Source: Psychrobacter piscatorii (GTDB lineage Bacteria; Pseudomonadota; Gammaproteobacteria; Pseudomonadales; Moraxellaceae). From it: a stretch of 64,000 nucleotides of DNA. Below the pieces are notes generated by a model. The model worked only from the letters and a program-made list of their open reading frames with translations. It searched no databases and was not told where the DNA came from. Positions 48,346 through 57,319 of this stretch are shown here, in pieces. Position 1 is the stretch's first letter; each line of letters begins with the position of its first letter. The position numbers and the translations under genes were made by a program. The stretch spans positions 85,862-149,861 of the forward strand of contig NZ_LNDJ01000001.1 in NCBI RefSeq assembly GCF_001444505.1, in the 5' to 3' direction.

Positions 48346-48534
48346 GCTTTCTGCCTTTTGTATTTTGGTATGAGACTTTCGCTACGCAAATTTACCCACT
48401 GATGGGTTTTGACTGGTATCATGGGTGGATTTTATTTATGGTCCTGCATAAAGCATTATGCAGTCAGTTTTTGCTTGGGTTTTGTCTCAGTGCTGAGCTG
48501 TAAAATTTTGAAAATATGGTTTTGGATAACTGCT

Positions 48535-50109
48535 ATGCGTCTGTCTACTGTTGATTTACAAAAACGCCTGAACCCTGAACAGCCAAAAGGCTTACATCTG
48601 GGACTGACGGTGCTGATTGCTTTGCTGGCAGGAGGCGCTTTCACACTTGCGCTCGCACCTTATGGTATTTGGCCAGTTGCGTTGGTATCGCCCGCTATTT
48701 TATATGCGTTGTTGATGCCGGATATGACAGGTCGCCGCGCCTTTTTAATTGGGCAGGCATATGGTACGGGGCTTTGGTGTGTGGGTGCGTTTTGGCTGTA
48801 CACATCTATCCATGTCTATGGTTCGACGCCCGTATGGCTTGCGCTGATTATGATTGCGCTGATGGGGCTTGGCATGGGGTTGTTCCATGGCTTTTTGGCG
48901 CTGATTTTTAATCGAGTGGTTGGCAAACAGCCATTATCTTTTGCTGCGCTTTGGGTACTCCAAGAGTGGATGAAAACGTGGCTATTCACAGGCTTCCCTT
49001 GGCTATTCGTCGGTTATGCGTTTACGGAGCAATATTGGTTGTCGTCCTTGGCGCCTGTTGCGGGTGTTTTCGCGATTTCTTTTGTGGCGGTGCTACTGGC
49101 TGCCAGTATCGTTGAGCTGTTGCGTCGCCGCGCAGGCTATATGATTCCGTCGATAGCTTTGCTGGTTGTTAGCTGCTCGCTATGGTTGATCAATCCGCAG
49201 TGGACCAAACCAAAAGGCACGCCTGATCTATCAGTGTCTTTGATTCAAGGCAATATCCCGCAAGATCTAAAATGGCTTACTGAGTATCAAATAGAAACCC
49301 TAAAGATCTACGCAACCTTGACTCGCGATGAGTGGGGGCGTGACATTGTGCTGTGGCCTGAGTCATCGATTCCGATGTTTCAGACAGAAGCGGTTGGTTT
49401 TATCAATGAAATGGTCAAAATGGCCAAAGAGACGGACACGACATGGGTGACGGGCATCCCTTATAAGGACGAAGCCGCGTTTGATGCCAGTAAAGATAAA
49501 TATGCCCCATTCTATAATAGTGTGGTGGCGCTAGGGGCTCAGGCAGATGGCTTGTATAAAAAACAGCGTCTGGTACCCTTTGGTGAATATATTCCGTTTG
49601 AAGGTGTGCTTGATATCCTGCCAAATCTGGCAGGTAGCCAAGATATCATGAGCTATAGCCGCGGTAGTGATCATCAGTCACCACTGCGTGTACGAGGTCA
49701 TAACTTGGGTGCGGCTATTTGCTATGAAGTTGCGTATCCAGATACCACGCGCAAAAACGCGATTGGCACAGACTTTTTATTGACCATCTCAAACGATGCG
49801 TGGTTCGGTACGTCGGCAGGCCCGCTACAACATCTGCAAATGGTACAAATGCGCGCATTAGAGAACGGTCGCTGGTTTATGCGTGCGACCAACACGGGGG
49901 TGACAGCTATCATCGACCATAAAGGTCGCATCGTAGCGCGTGCTCCGCAGTTTGAGCGCACCGTACTACGCGGTAATATACAGGCGCGCGTTGGTAATAC
50001 GCCGTTTATGCGTTTTGGCCAATATCCTATTTTGTTTATTATGGCGCTACTGCTGATACTGAGTTACTTGGGTAAGCGTCCTAAGAAGTTAGTACGTTTG
50101 GGTAAATAA
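48535..50109 (+). CDS. lnt: Apolipoprotein N-acyltransferase
   Basis: Lnt adds the third acyl chain to the N-terminal cysteine of lipoproteins in the inner membrane. I start at the ATG at 48535 (MRLSTVDLQK), with GGAT about 9 nt upstream; a longer in-frame reading from 48409 adds a spurious hydrophobic stretch. The 525-residue protein has five or six N-terminal membrane segments, then a nitrilase domain. The triad is Glu in WPESSIP, Lys in YKKQRLVPFGEY and Cys in AAICYEVAYP. The domain closes with a C-terminal helix. Lgt at the left edge acts first in this pathway. Confidence 0.95.
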   Translation: MRLSTVDLQKRLNPEQPKGLHLGLTVLIALLAGGAFTLALAPYGIWPVALVSPAILYALLMPDMTGRRAFLIGQAYGTGLWCVGAFWLYTSIHVYGSTPVWLALIMIALMGLGMGLFHGFLALIFNRVVGKQPLSFAALWVLQEWMKTWLFTGFPWLFVGYAFTEQYWLSSLAPVAGVFAISFVAVLLAASIVELLRRRAGYMIPSIALLVVSCSLWLINPQWTKPKGTPDLSVSLIQGNIPQDLKWLTEYQIETLKIYATLTRDEWGRDIVLWPESSIPMFQTEAVGFINEMVKMAKETDTTWVTGIPYKDEAAFDASKDKYAPFYNSVVALGAQADGLYKKQRLVPFGEYIPFEGVLDILPNLAGSQDIMSYSRGSDHQSPLRVRGHNLGAAICYEVAYPDTTRKNAIGTDFLLTISNDAWFGTSAGPLQHLQMVQMRALENGRWFMRATNTGVTAIIDHKGRIVARAPQFERTVLRGNIQARVGNTPFMRFGQYPILFIMALLLILSYLGKRPKKLVRLGK

Positions 50110-50175
50110 CTGTCATCAACGCTAAAAGCGAATAGTAAAATTGATGATAATAAACCCTTTAAATACTTAAGGGTT

Positions 50176-50205
50176 TTCACAAATCAGTATAAATTGCGAT
50201 ATAAT
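50176..50205 (+). promoter_or_regulatory. Predicted promoter of the small membrane protein gene
   Basis: TTCACA (50176-50181), an 18-nt spacer and a perfect TATAAT (50200-50205) lie about 40 nt before the ATG. Confidence 0.5.
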
Positions 50206-50245
50206 AGGTCAATATTTCAAATATTTTGTGCAAGGTGGATAAGGT

Positions 50246-50716
50246 ATGTCAGAAGGTATCGTCAATAACAATCCAAAAAAAGAGCTGTTATATGCTTTAG
50301 GCGGCATTGCCTTATTCTTAGGCATTGTCTTACTTATTGGTGTTTCTGCGTTTTTGCGTCCAGCAGGCGAGCACATCACGGCGACGCCAACGGAAGCATC
50401 AGAAGCGGCTGATGAAGCAGAAGCCATTGCTACCGAAGACGCTGCTGCCCCAGCTGAAGCAAATGCTGAAACAGCACCAGTAGATGCAGCAGCACCTGAT
50501 ACGGCTGCAGATGCAACCGTCACCCCAGCGACAGATGCAGATAGTGCAGTCGTCACTGCAGAAGCAGGTACAGCGACCGCTTCTGGTACAGTAAGCCAAG
50601 CGGCAGTTGCCGATGCTGATTTAACTGCTGAGCAAGCGGATGGTGACTTAGACTCTGGGGATGCTGGGGATGCTGGGGATGCTGGCACCGCCGCTGATGA
50701 GACAGCAGCACAGTAA
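50246..50716 (+). CDS. Small membrane-anchored Ala/Asp-rich protein, hypothetical
   Basis: A 156-residue protein with a short cytoplasmic start, one membrane helix (about 15-37, YALGGIALFLGIVLLIGVSA) and a long periplasmic tail. The tail consists almost wholly of Ala, Asp, Glu, Thr and Val and has no domain signature. Near the end is a GDAGDAGDAG run encoded by three 9-bp repeats. AAGGT precedes the ATG, and a promoter and terminator flank the gene, so it is probably real. Its composition resembles that of the lipoprotein at 23596. Function unknown. Confidence 0.7.
   Translation: MSEGIVNNNPKKELLYALGGIALFLGIVLLIGVSAFLRPAGEHITATPTEASEAADEAEAIATEDAAAPAEANAETAPVDAAAPDTAADATVTPATDADSAVVTAEAGTATASGTVSQAAVADADLTAEQADGDLDSGDAGDAGDAGTAADETAAQ
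50657..50683 (+). repeat. Three tandem 9-bp units
   Basis: GGGGATGCT is repeated three times without error inside the coding sequence, giving GDA repeats. A change in copy number would keep the frame. Confidence 0.85.
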
Positions 50717-50829
50717 TTTTTGACATTACGATCGATTGTTTATATAGCAAAAAACGACTCTTAAATGAGTGGCTATCAAAGTCTCTACTAGCAGTAATAT
50801 CAATACGATAGGACTGCATTGAAGACCAC

Positions 50830-50868
50830 AAAAAAGCTCGTTCTCAGCGATTGAGAGCGAGCTTTTTT
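50830..50868 (+). terminator. Terminator of the small membrane protein gene
   Basis: AAGCTCG-T-TCTCA and TGAGA-G-CGAGCTT form a long hairpin with one mismatch, followed by T. Confidence 0.9.
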
Positions 50869-51008
50869 GTGGGTATTTGTGTAATTTTTAGCCAACTTTT
50901 TCTTTACTTGATTATAACCAAGTGAAACAATGTTCCGCTTATATGACCGCCTGTCGTCACAATCAGGCATTTGGTCATTACCAAAATAACCTTTAAAGGA
51001 ATAAAGTT

Positions 51009-52574
51009 GTGAGTACACAATCAAAATCAGAAGCTAGTGCCGCTGAGCTGCAAGCACTAGACAATGGCTTTATGGGTCATCCCGCGCCATTACGCTCGTT
51101 ATTTTTTACTGAGATGTGGGAGCGTTTCTCTTACTACAGTATCCGTCCGCTACTCGTGCTATTTATGGTGGCAACCGTGAGCAGTGGTGGTTTTGGGTTC
51201 GATGAAGTCACGGCATCTGCTATCTATGGTATTTTTGCCGGTTCCTTATATTTGGCAGCCGTACCGGGCGGTTGGCTAGCAGATAACTGGCTGGGACAAG
51301 AGCGTGCCCTGTGGTGGGGCAGTATTGTGATTGCCCTTGGTCACTTATGTATTGCGCTTTCTGCCATGTTTGGTATGACGCTATTTTTTGTCGGTTTGAT
51401 CTGTATTGTCTTGGGCTCAGGATTGTTCAAAACCTGTATCTCGGTAATGGTAGGGGCTTTGTATCCTAAAGGCGACGCTCGCCGTGATGGCGGTTTTACC
51501 TTATTTTATATGGGTATCAATATTGGCGCACTCTTGGCGGCGCTCATCGTTGGCGTATTCAAAGAAAAAGGCATGTGGCATGTCGGTTTTGGCGTTGGTG
51601 GTTTAGGGATGCTCGTATCCTTGCTTACCTACCGCTTTATCGCCCGCAAGAACTTGACGCGTTATGCGCAGGCCAAAGGTGTCGATGCTGAATGGGAGCA
51701 ATCCAATGATCAATACAAAAACATTGGCCGTTGGGTGGGTGGTTTTATTGCATTGTTGGTCGCTGCGGTGCTGTTAATCTCTACGGGTATGGTGTCATTC
51801 AATCCTGAGATGGTGGCGGAGTATATGACCTATATCATTGCTGCCGTCGTCATCCTTTACTTTGCCATTATGTTTATTTCACCGCGATTGGATAAGACGG
51901 ACAAACTGCGCTTGCTGATCTGCTTTATTTTAATCATTGGCTCGACGCTATTTTGGTCAAGTTTTGAGCAGCAGCCAACCTCTTTTAACCTATTTGCCGA
52001 TCGTTATACGGATCTAAATGTTATGGGGTTTGAAATACCAAGCATTTGGTTTCAGTCGCTGAACCCATTATTTATCTTAATATTGGCACCGATCGTTAGT
52101 ATCATTTGGGTCAAGCTAGGAAACAGAGGCCTTGAGCCGAGCAGTATGGCGAAATTTGCACTTGGTATGTTACTTGCCGCCGCTGGTTTTGCCTTGATGA
52201 TTTTTGCTTCAAAAAGCATCTTAGCGCCTGGTGCTGGCTTAGCATCACCTTTATGGTTGGTGGGGAGTCTGCTGTTATTGACCCTTGGTGAGCTTGCGCT
52301 TAGCCCGGTAGGTCTGTCATCAATGACCAAGCTTGCACCAAAAGGCATGCAAGGTCAGATGATGGGGCTTTTCTTTGCTTCTATCGCGATGGGTAACTTG
52401 GTTGCGGCATTTTTTGGTGGTCATGTCTCAGCGGACAAAATCGAAGGTTTGCCGACTTTATTTACCACTATGACGATTTTCTTGGTAGTCTCTGCCGTGA
52501 TACTGTTGGTATTGGCTAAGCCTATCAATAATATGCTGCAAAAAAGCGAGCATGCTGACGAGGTAAGCCAATAA
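51009..52574 (+). CDS. POT family proton-coupled peptide transporter
   Basis: A 521-residue major facilitator with about 14 membrane helices that imports di- and tripeptides with protons. The family motif EMWERFSYYSIRPLL (about 34-48) matches ExxERFxYY. GGWLADNWLGQERALWWGS and LFYMGINIGALLA are further POT signatures. The start codon is GTG at 51009, with AAAGGA 7 nt upstream. The next gene is an aminopeptidase P, which suits use of imported peptides. E. coli DtpA-like; the exact subtype is not decided. Confidence 0.93.
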   Translation: MSTQSKSEASAAELQALDNGFMGHPAPLRSLFFTEMWERFSYYSIRPLLVLFMVATVSSGGFGFDEVTASAIYGIFAGSLYLAAVPGGWLADNWLGQERALWWGSIVIALGHLCIALSAMFGMTLFFVGLICIVLGSGLFKTCISVMVGALYPKGDARRDGGFTLFYMGINIGALLAALIVGVFKEKGMWHVGFGVGGLGMLVSLLTYRFIARKNLTRYAQAKGVDAEWEQSNDQYKNIGRWVGGFIALLVAAVLLISTGMVSFNPEMVAEYMTYIIAAVVILYFAIMFISPRLDKTDKLRLLICFILIIGSTLFWSSFEQQPTSFNLFADRYTDLNVMGFEIPSIWFQSLNPLFILILAPIVSIIWVKLGNRGLEPSSMAKFALGMLLAAAGFALMIFASKSILAPGAGLASPLWLVGSLLLLTLGELALSPVGLSSMTKLAPKGMQGQMMGLFFASIAMGNLVAAFFGGHVSADKIEGLPTLFTTMTIFLVVSAVILLVLAKPINNMLQKSEHADEVSQ

Positions 52575-52846
52575 AGACAGATAACTGGTGTATGCAAATC
52601 CTCTATCATGCCCTTAGAATCAGTCCATAACTCATGATAAGACGTGTTACCATAACTGGCAGCACGTTTTATTATTTCAATCAGTGAGATATTTTTTAGG
52701 CTATTGAAAGCCTACATTCTGCCCAAACATCTAGTTATGTTCTACTGCAATACTATCAAGCAGCATCTAATAAGACGACTATTCATAGTTGCTACTCACC
52801 TCTCGATTTCTAAATAATTTATCTAAAATAAATAAGGACACATTCA

Positions 52847-54664
52847 ATGAACAAACAAATCATCCAAGCGCGTATCGATACGCTACGCAAAACGCTAGTG
52901 GCTCAAGACCTCACTGCGATCATCATACCCTCTGCCGATCCACATCTGTCTGAGTATTTGCCAGAGTATTGGCAAACCCGTCAGTGGCTATCAGGATTTA
53001 CGGGTTCAGTAGGGACGCTTGTCGTGACTGCTGATTTTGCTGGTCTATGGACGGATAGCCGTTATTGGGTACATGCCGCTGAGCAGCTAGAGGGTACGGG
53101 TATCACTTTGGAGAAGCTGGCACCTGGTCAACCAAATCATATCGACTGGCTGGCCGATCATTTGCAAGAGGGCGATAGCGTCGCCGTTGATGGTAATGTG
53201 CTCTCTATCGCTGAGCAAGATCGACTATTGAATGCATTTGATGCCAATGATATTACCTTGATCACTGAACGTGATGTATTGACGAGCGTTTGGACAGATC
53301 GTCCAGCACTGCCAAATGCTAAGTTGTATGCACATGATGAGCAGTTTCTTGCGCAGTCTGCGACTTCAAAACTTGCGGCAGTACGCGCAGGCATGGCAAA
53401 AGTAGGTGCGACCCATCATTTACTTTCAAGCTTAGACGATATCGCTTGGTTGACGAACTTGCGCGGTGCTGATGTTGATTATAACCCAGTGTTCTTAGCA
53501 CATATGCTGATTGATACAGACAGCGCAACGTTATTTGTTGATACCGATAAAGTGAGCGAAGATATTGCACAAAGTCTAAAAGATAGCGGTATCACATTGG
53601 CTGATTACTCTGCTGTACAAGATGCATTGAGTGTATTGACACCAGAAGATTTATTACTGTTAGACCCAAGTAAAGTCGCAGTCGGTACCTTGTCCAAAAT
53701 GGCAGATGATGTTGGCTTTGTTGAGCAGATGGCACCGAGTACACTGCTCAAATCTGTCAAGTCTGACTCAGATATCGATCATGTGCGTGAGGCAATGCGT
53801 CAAGACGGCGCGGCTTTAGCTGAATTCTTTTCTGAGTTTGAGCAGCGTCTAGCAGCAGGCGAGCGCCTAAGTGAGCTGGATGTGGATAGTATGCTGATAG
53901 AGGTGCGTAGCCGTCAGCCGCATTATGTATCGCCAAGCTTCCCAACCATCGCGGGTTTCAATGAAAATGGGGCATTACCGCATTACCGCGCAACGCCAGA
54001 GAAATTCAGTTATCTTGATGTGGCTGAGGGTGAAGGTGGTTTACTACTCATTGACTCAGGTGCTCAGTACCAAAACGGTACGACAGATATCACTCGCGTG
54101 GTCGGTATTGGCCAAGTTACCGCTGAGCACAAACGTGACTTTACGACCGTACTCAAAGCCCATATTGCGCTCGCTCGTGCCCATTTCCCTGATGGTATCG
54201 CCTCTCCATTGATTGATGCGATTTGCCGCGCCCCATTGTGGCAAGCTCAGATGGACTATGGGCATGGTACTGGTCACGGTGTTGGTTATTTCTTAAACGT
54301 GCATGAAGGCCCGCAAGTCATTGCTTATAGCGCCAGCACACCAAAAGAGCGTGCGATGAAAGTCGGTATGATTTCAAGTAATGAGCCAGGTTTGTATCGC
54401 GAGGGCAAATGGGGTATCCGTATTGAAAACTTGGTTGTGAATACACCAGTTCCTAGCCCTACTGAGACAGAGTTTGGTCAATTCTTACACTTTGAAACCA
54501 TCACTTACTGCCCAATCGACACGCGTCTGATTGAGCCATCATTATTGGATCAAACCGAGATTGATTGGCTCAATGACTACCATAGCCAAGTGTATGCTGA
54601 GCTGAATGATCGAGTGGAAGGCGCTGCCCTTGAGTGGCTGACTGAACGTACCAAAGCGATCTAA
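52847..54664 (+). CDS. Three-domain aminopeptidase P (M24B)
   Basis: An enzyme of 605 residues that would remove the N-terminal residue of peptides with Pro in position two. Two creatinase-like N-terminal domains (about 1-310) precede the pita-bread domain. Metal ligands appear in order: Asp in LIDSGAQY, Asp in TTDITRV, His in GHGTGHGVG, Glu in SNEPGLY and Glu in IRIENL. The length and the C-terminal WLNDYHSQVYAEL domain fit the long, eukaryote-like XPNPEP1 type, not E. coli PepP (441 residues). AAGGAC precedes the ATG. Confidence 0.92.
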   Translation: MNKQIIQARIDTLRKTLVAQDLTAIIIPSADPHLSEYLPEYWQTRQWLSGFTGSVGTLVVTADFAGLWTDSRYWVHAAEQLEGTGITLEKLAPGQPNHIDWLADHLQEGDSVAVDGNVLSIAEQDRLLNAFDANDITLITERDVLTSVWTDRPALPNAKLYAHDEQFLAQSATSKLAAVRAGMAKVGATHHLLSSLDDIAWLTNLRGADVDYNPVFLAHMLIDTDSATLFVDTDKVSEDIAQSLKDSGITLADYSAVQDALSVLTPEDLLLLDPSKVAVGTLSKMADDVGFVEQMAPSTLLKSVKSDSDIDHVREAMRQDGAALAEFFSEFEQRLAAGERLSELDVDSMLIEVRSRQPHYVSPSFPTIAGFNENGALPHYRATPEKFSYLDVAEGEGGLLLIDSGAQYQNGTTDITRVVGIGQVTAEHKRDFTTVLKAHIALARAHFPDGIASPLIDAICRAPLWQAQMDYGHGTGHGVGYFLNVHEGPQVIAYSASTPKERAMKVGMISSNEPGLYREGKWGIRIENLVVNTPVPSPTETEFGQFLHFETITYCPIDTRLIEPSLLDQTEIDWLNDYHSQVYAELNDRVEGAALEWLTERTKAI

Positions 54665-54791
54665 TACTACTCTAAAAAAACATAATGAGCGGTGACAATA
54701 TCGCTTCGTTTACTAAACGTTGTCTTTCGCTCATTGGCGTTGCTACTTAGATTTTTGAAAATGCTATAAAGTCAGATCAATAACTGTCAAG

Positions 54792-54840
54792 CAAACATTA
54801 AAAAGCCCCGCAAATTATTTACGGGGCTTTTTAATGTTTG
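54792..54840. terminator. Bidirectional terminator, aminopeptidase / coiled-coil gene
   Basis: Perfect 19-bp stem: arms 54792-54810 and 54822-54840, with the core AAAAAGCCCCG / CGGGGCTTTTT and an 11-base loop. Confidence 0.93.
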
Positions 54841-54877
54841 TGCTGCAAGGCTTTTTAGAAAATAGAAATTGTTGCCA

Positions 54878-55663
54878 TTAGTGAATATTTTTCTTAGCCG
54901 CGTTTTCAGTGGTAGCTGACGTATTTTTCTCTCTGAAATGCTGTGTCATCTCGGCACGTAGCCAAGATTTTAGGTTTTCAGACATGAGCATCATTTGCTC
55001 ACTCAAGTAGTCGTCGATTTGGTTTTCAAGCTCACGAATCAGTGTCTGATCCGTCGCATCCAGCTCACTGTCTTCTAGTACCAAGTTGATCGTGGTATTG
55101 GCGTTGTCTGGTATATTTTTGATGGGTTTATCACTCAGGGTAGCAGCCTGTTTGCTAATCGTCTGACTGTCAGTGCTGTTGTTATTCTCACCACTTGCTG
55201 CGCCCGTGCTGACTTTCTCAGTTTTTAGGTAATCCACCGCATCGTCTACAGTCTCTTGTTCGGTTAGATTGTCTTTTTTATTATGGGTTTTATTTGCAGC
55301 CAGCTCCTCATTTTTTTCTTGTTCTTTTTGAGCTGCTTCTGCTTTGCGCGCCGTCTCTTCGGCCTCTTTCTTCTGGGCTTCTTCCAACTGCTGCTTTTCA
55401 GCCGCCGCGCGTTCTTGTTCTTGTTTTTCTATGATCGCTTTGGCAATGGCTTGCTCGGCATTATAGTTGTTATACAGCTCATCCACATACGCATCCAAAT
55501 CATGTGTATTGAACTCAAAGCTCTCAAATACAGTCTCTGGTTGTAGTAGGGTCGTGATGTCTTTTAGCTCTTGGGTAATGGCTGCGCGTACGGTCTCAGG
55601 TGCACACGTCCAGCGCTGATAAAACTGATGGGAAAATGAGTAGCTTGACATGGTATCTTCCAT
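54878..55663 (-). CDS. Hypothetical coiled-coil protein
   Basis: A 261-residue protein without a family I recognise. The N-terminal part (about 1-70) is globular-looking (FSHQFYQRWTCAPETVR). A Glu/Lys/Ala/Gln coiled coil of TolA-like composition follows (about 70-120), then a Thr/Ser/Asn-rich linker, and an amphipathic C-terminal helix (about 200-245) with LIRELENQIDDYLSEQMMLM. There is no signal peptide, so it is probably cytosolic. Two start codons, 55663 and 55651, both have GGAA-type sites. It is monocistronic. Confidence 0.65.
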   Translation of the reverse strand: MEDTMSSYSFSHQFYQRWTCAPETVRAAITQELKDITTLLQPETVFESFEFNTHDLDAYVDELYNNYNAEQAIAKAIIEKQEQERAAAEKQQLEEAQKKEAEETARKAEAAQKEQEKNEELAANKTHNKKDNLTEQETVDDAVDYLKTEKVSTGAASGENNNSTDSQTISKQAATLSDKPIKNIPDNANTTINLVLEDSELDATDQTLIRELENQIDDYLSEQMMLMSENLKSWLRAEMTQHFREKNTSATTENAAKKNIH

Positions 55664-55831
55664 AAATGTTCCAAAAATTACCCCTTATCATACGCAAGTA
55701 CGATAAGGGGCTGCAAGTGGACAAACGTAGCCAAACTGACACCAACGTTACAACGTGGCAAAGTAGCGAAACGACAAAGTGAGCATACGATAAAGCGGTA
55801 TCGTATCGCATGATAGGCTTTTGGCTACGAG

Positions 55832-57223
55832 TTATTGATTGACAGGCCAGCGTGCAAATATCAAGGATCCATTGGTACCGCCAAAGCCGAAGCTGTTGGA
55901 TACAGCATATTGCAGGTTATCGACTTTACGTGATTGGTTGGCCACGTAATCGAGATTGCAGTTGTCTTCTACCTCTTCTAGGTTAATCGTCGGTGGTACG
56001 TGCTGATGCTGTAGGGCAAGCACGGTAAATATAGCTTCCACGCCGCCCGCTGCACCAAGCAGGTGTCCTGTCATAGATTTGGTAGAGCTCACCAAAATAC
56101 TGTCTTTCACTGGTGAAAACACGGTTTCGATAGCCATTGATTCGGCGACATCACCTGCAGGGGTACTGGTGCCGTGCGCATTCACATAACCGACGCTTGA
56201 GGGTTCAATACCAGCATCATTGAGTGCGTTGCGCATGGCTTTTGCAGCGCCGCTACCGTCTTCTGGTGGTGCGGTAATATGGCTCGCGTCATCGCTCATG
56301 CCAAACCCAACCAGCTCTGCCAGTATGGTGGCACCGCGCGCTTTGGCGTGAGCAAGACTTTCTAAGACGACCATGCCAGCACCATCACCAAGTACAAAAC
56401 CGTCACGGCCTTTATCAAACGGACGTGATGCTTTGGTTGGCTCATCGTTACGCGTGGAGAGGGCATGCATGGCACTAAAACCCGCTATACCAAGTGGGCT
56501 TGAGCCTTTTTCACTACCGCCAGCCAACATCACATCGGCATCACCGTAGGCGATCAAACGCGCAGCAAGGCCGATAGCGTGAGTTGCGGTAGTACAGGCC
56601 GTTGATGTCGCAAGATTTGGACCTTTTAAGTTGTGTTTAATCGCGACCAACCCTGCTGCCATATTGACAATAGATCCTGGGATAATGAAAGGTGATACTT
56701 TGGCTGCGCCTTTTTCACGTAGGGTATCGCGACTGTTTTCGATGGTTTGGATACCACCAATACCTGAACCCAATATAATACCAAAGCGATCTTGGTCAAC
56801 CCCTTGTACAGGTGCATCAGCAGCACTGACTTCATCGATAAACCCTGCATTCTTCAATGCCATAGAAGACGCTGCAATCCCGTAATGTATAAAATCATCA
56901 TAGCGGCGCGCATCTTTGGCGCTCATGTACTGCTTGGCATCGAAATCTTTGATCACACCTGCGATTTGCGCGCGGTAGCCAGTCGCATCAAAATGGTTGA
57001 TCGGTGAGATACCGCTGTCGCCATTGAGCAATTTGGTCCATGAGCTATCCACGTCTAGACCAAGCGGCGTAATGGCACCCATACCAGTCACCACCACACG
57101 CGTATCATCAGAGCGCTCGTAATGAGGCGGTTTTTGACGCGATTTGTATACAGGAGCTGCGGTCATATTATTTGTGTCATCATTGGTGGCTTGGTCGATA
57201 GGTGAAGTGCTGTGTTGGCTCAT
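55832..57223 (-). CDS. fabF: 3-oxoacyl-ACP synthase II
   Basis: FabF condenses malonyl-ACP with acyl-ACP in fatty acid elongation. The 463-residue protein has the thiolase-fold triad: Cys in STACTTATHAIG, His in NAHGTSTPAGD and His in MTGHLLGAAGG. It carries an extra N-terminal polar stretch of ~40 residues before RVVVTGMGAITPLG. AGGAC lies 8 nt before the first ATG, so the extension is probably translated; a Met 20 codons in has no such site. It stands alone here, not in a fab cluster. Confidence 0.95.
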   Translation of the reverse strand: MSQHSTSPIDQATNDDTNNMTAAPVYKSRQKPPHYERSDDTRVVVTGMGAITPLGLDVDSSWTKLLNGDSGISPINHFDATGYRAQIAGVIKDFDAKQYMSAKDARRYDDFIHYGIAASSMALKNAGFIDEVSAADAPVQGVDQDRFGIILGSGIGGIQTIENSRDTLREKGAAKVSPFIIPGSIVNMAAGLVAIKHNLKGPNLATSTACTTATHAIGLAARLIAYGDADVMLAGGSEKGSSPLGIAGFSAMHALSTRNDEPTKASRPFDKGRDGFVLGDGAGMVVLESLAHAKARGATILAELVGFGMSDDASHITAPPEDGSGAAKAMRNALNDAGIEPSSVGYVNAHGTSTPAGDVAESMAIETVFSPVKDSILVSSTKSMTGHLLGAAGGVEAIFTVLALQHQHVPPTINLEEVEDNCNLDYVANQSRKVDNLQYAVSNSFGFGGTNGSLIFARWPVNQ

Positions 57224-57319
57224 GCGATATGTCCTATACTTACGGGTCCTAAGAGGATGGCGTTTTTAAAGTTATTATAAAACACATTGGTGCACGTATG
57301 TAAACTAAAATCTAACTGG

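Noticed and set aside
52697..52714. TAGGCT...AGCCTA hairpin after the peptide transporter
   Set aside because: The T-run is before the stem on the coding strand, so it cannot terminate the transporter gene; the stem is only 6 bp.
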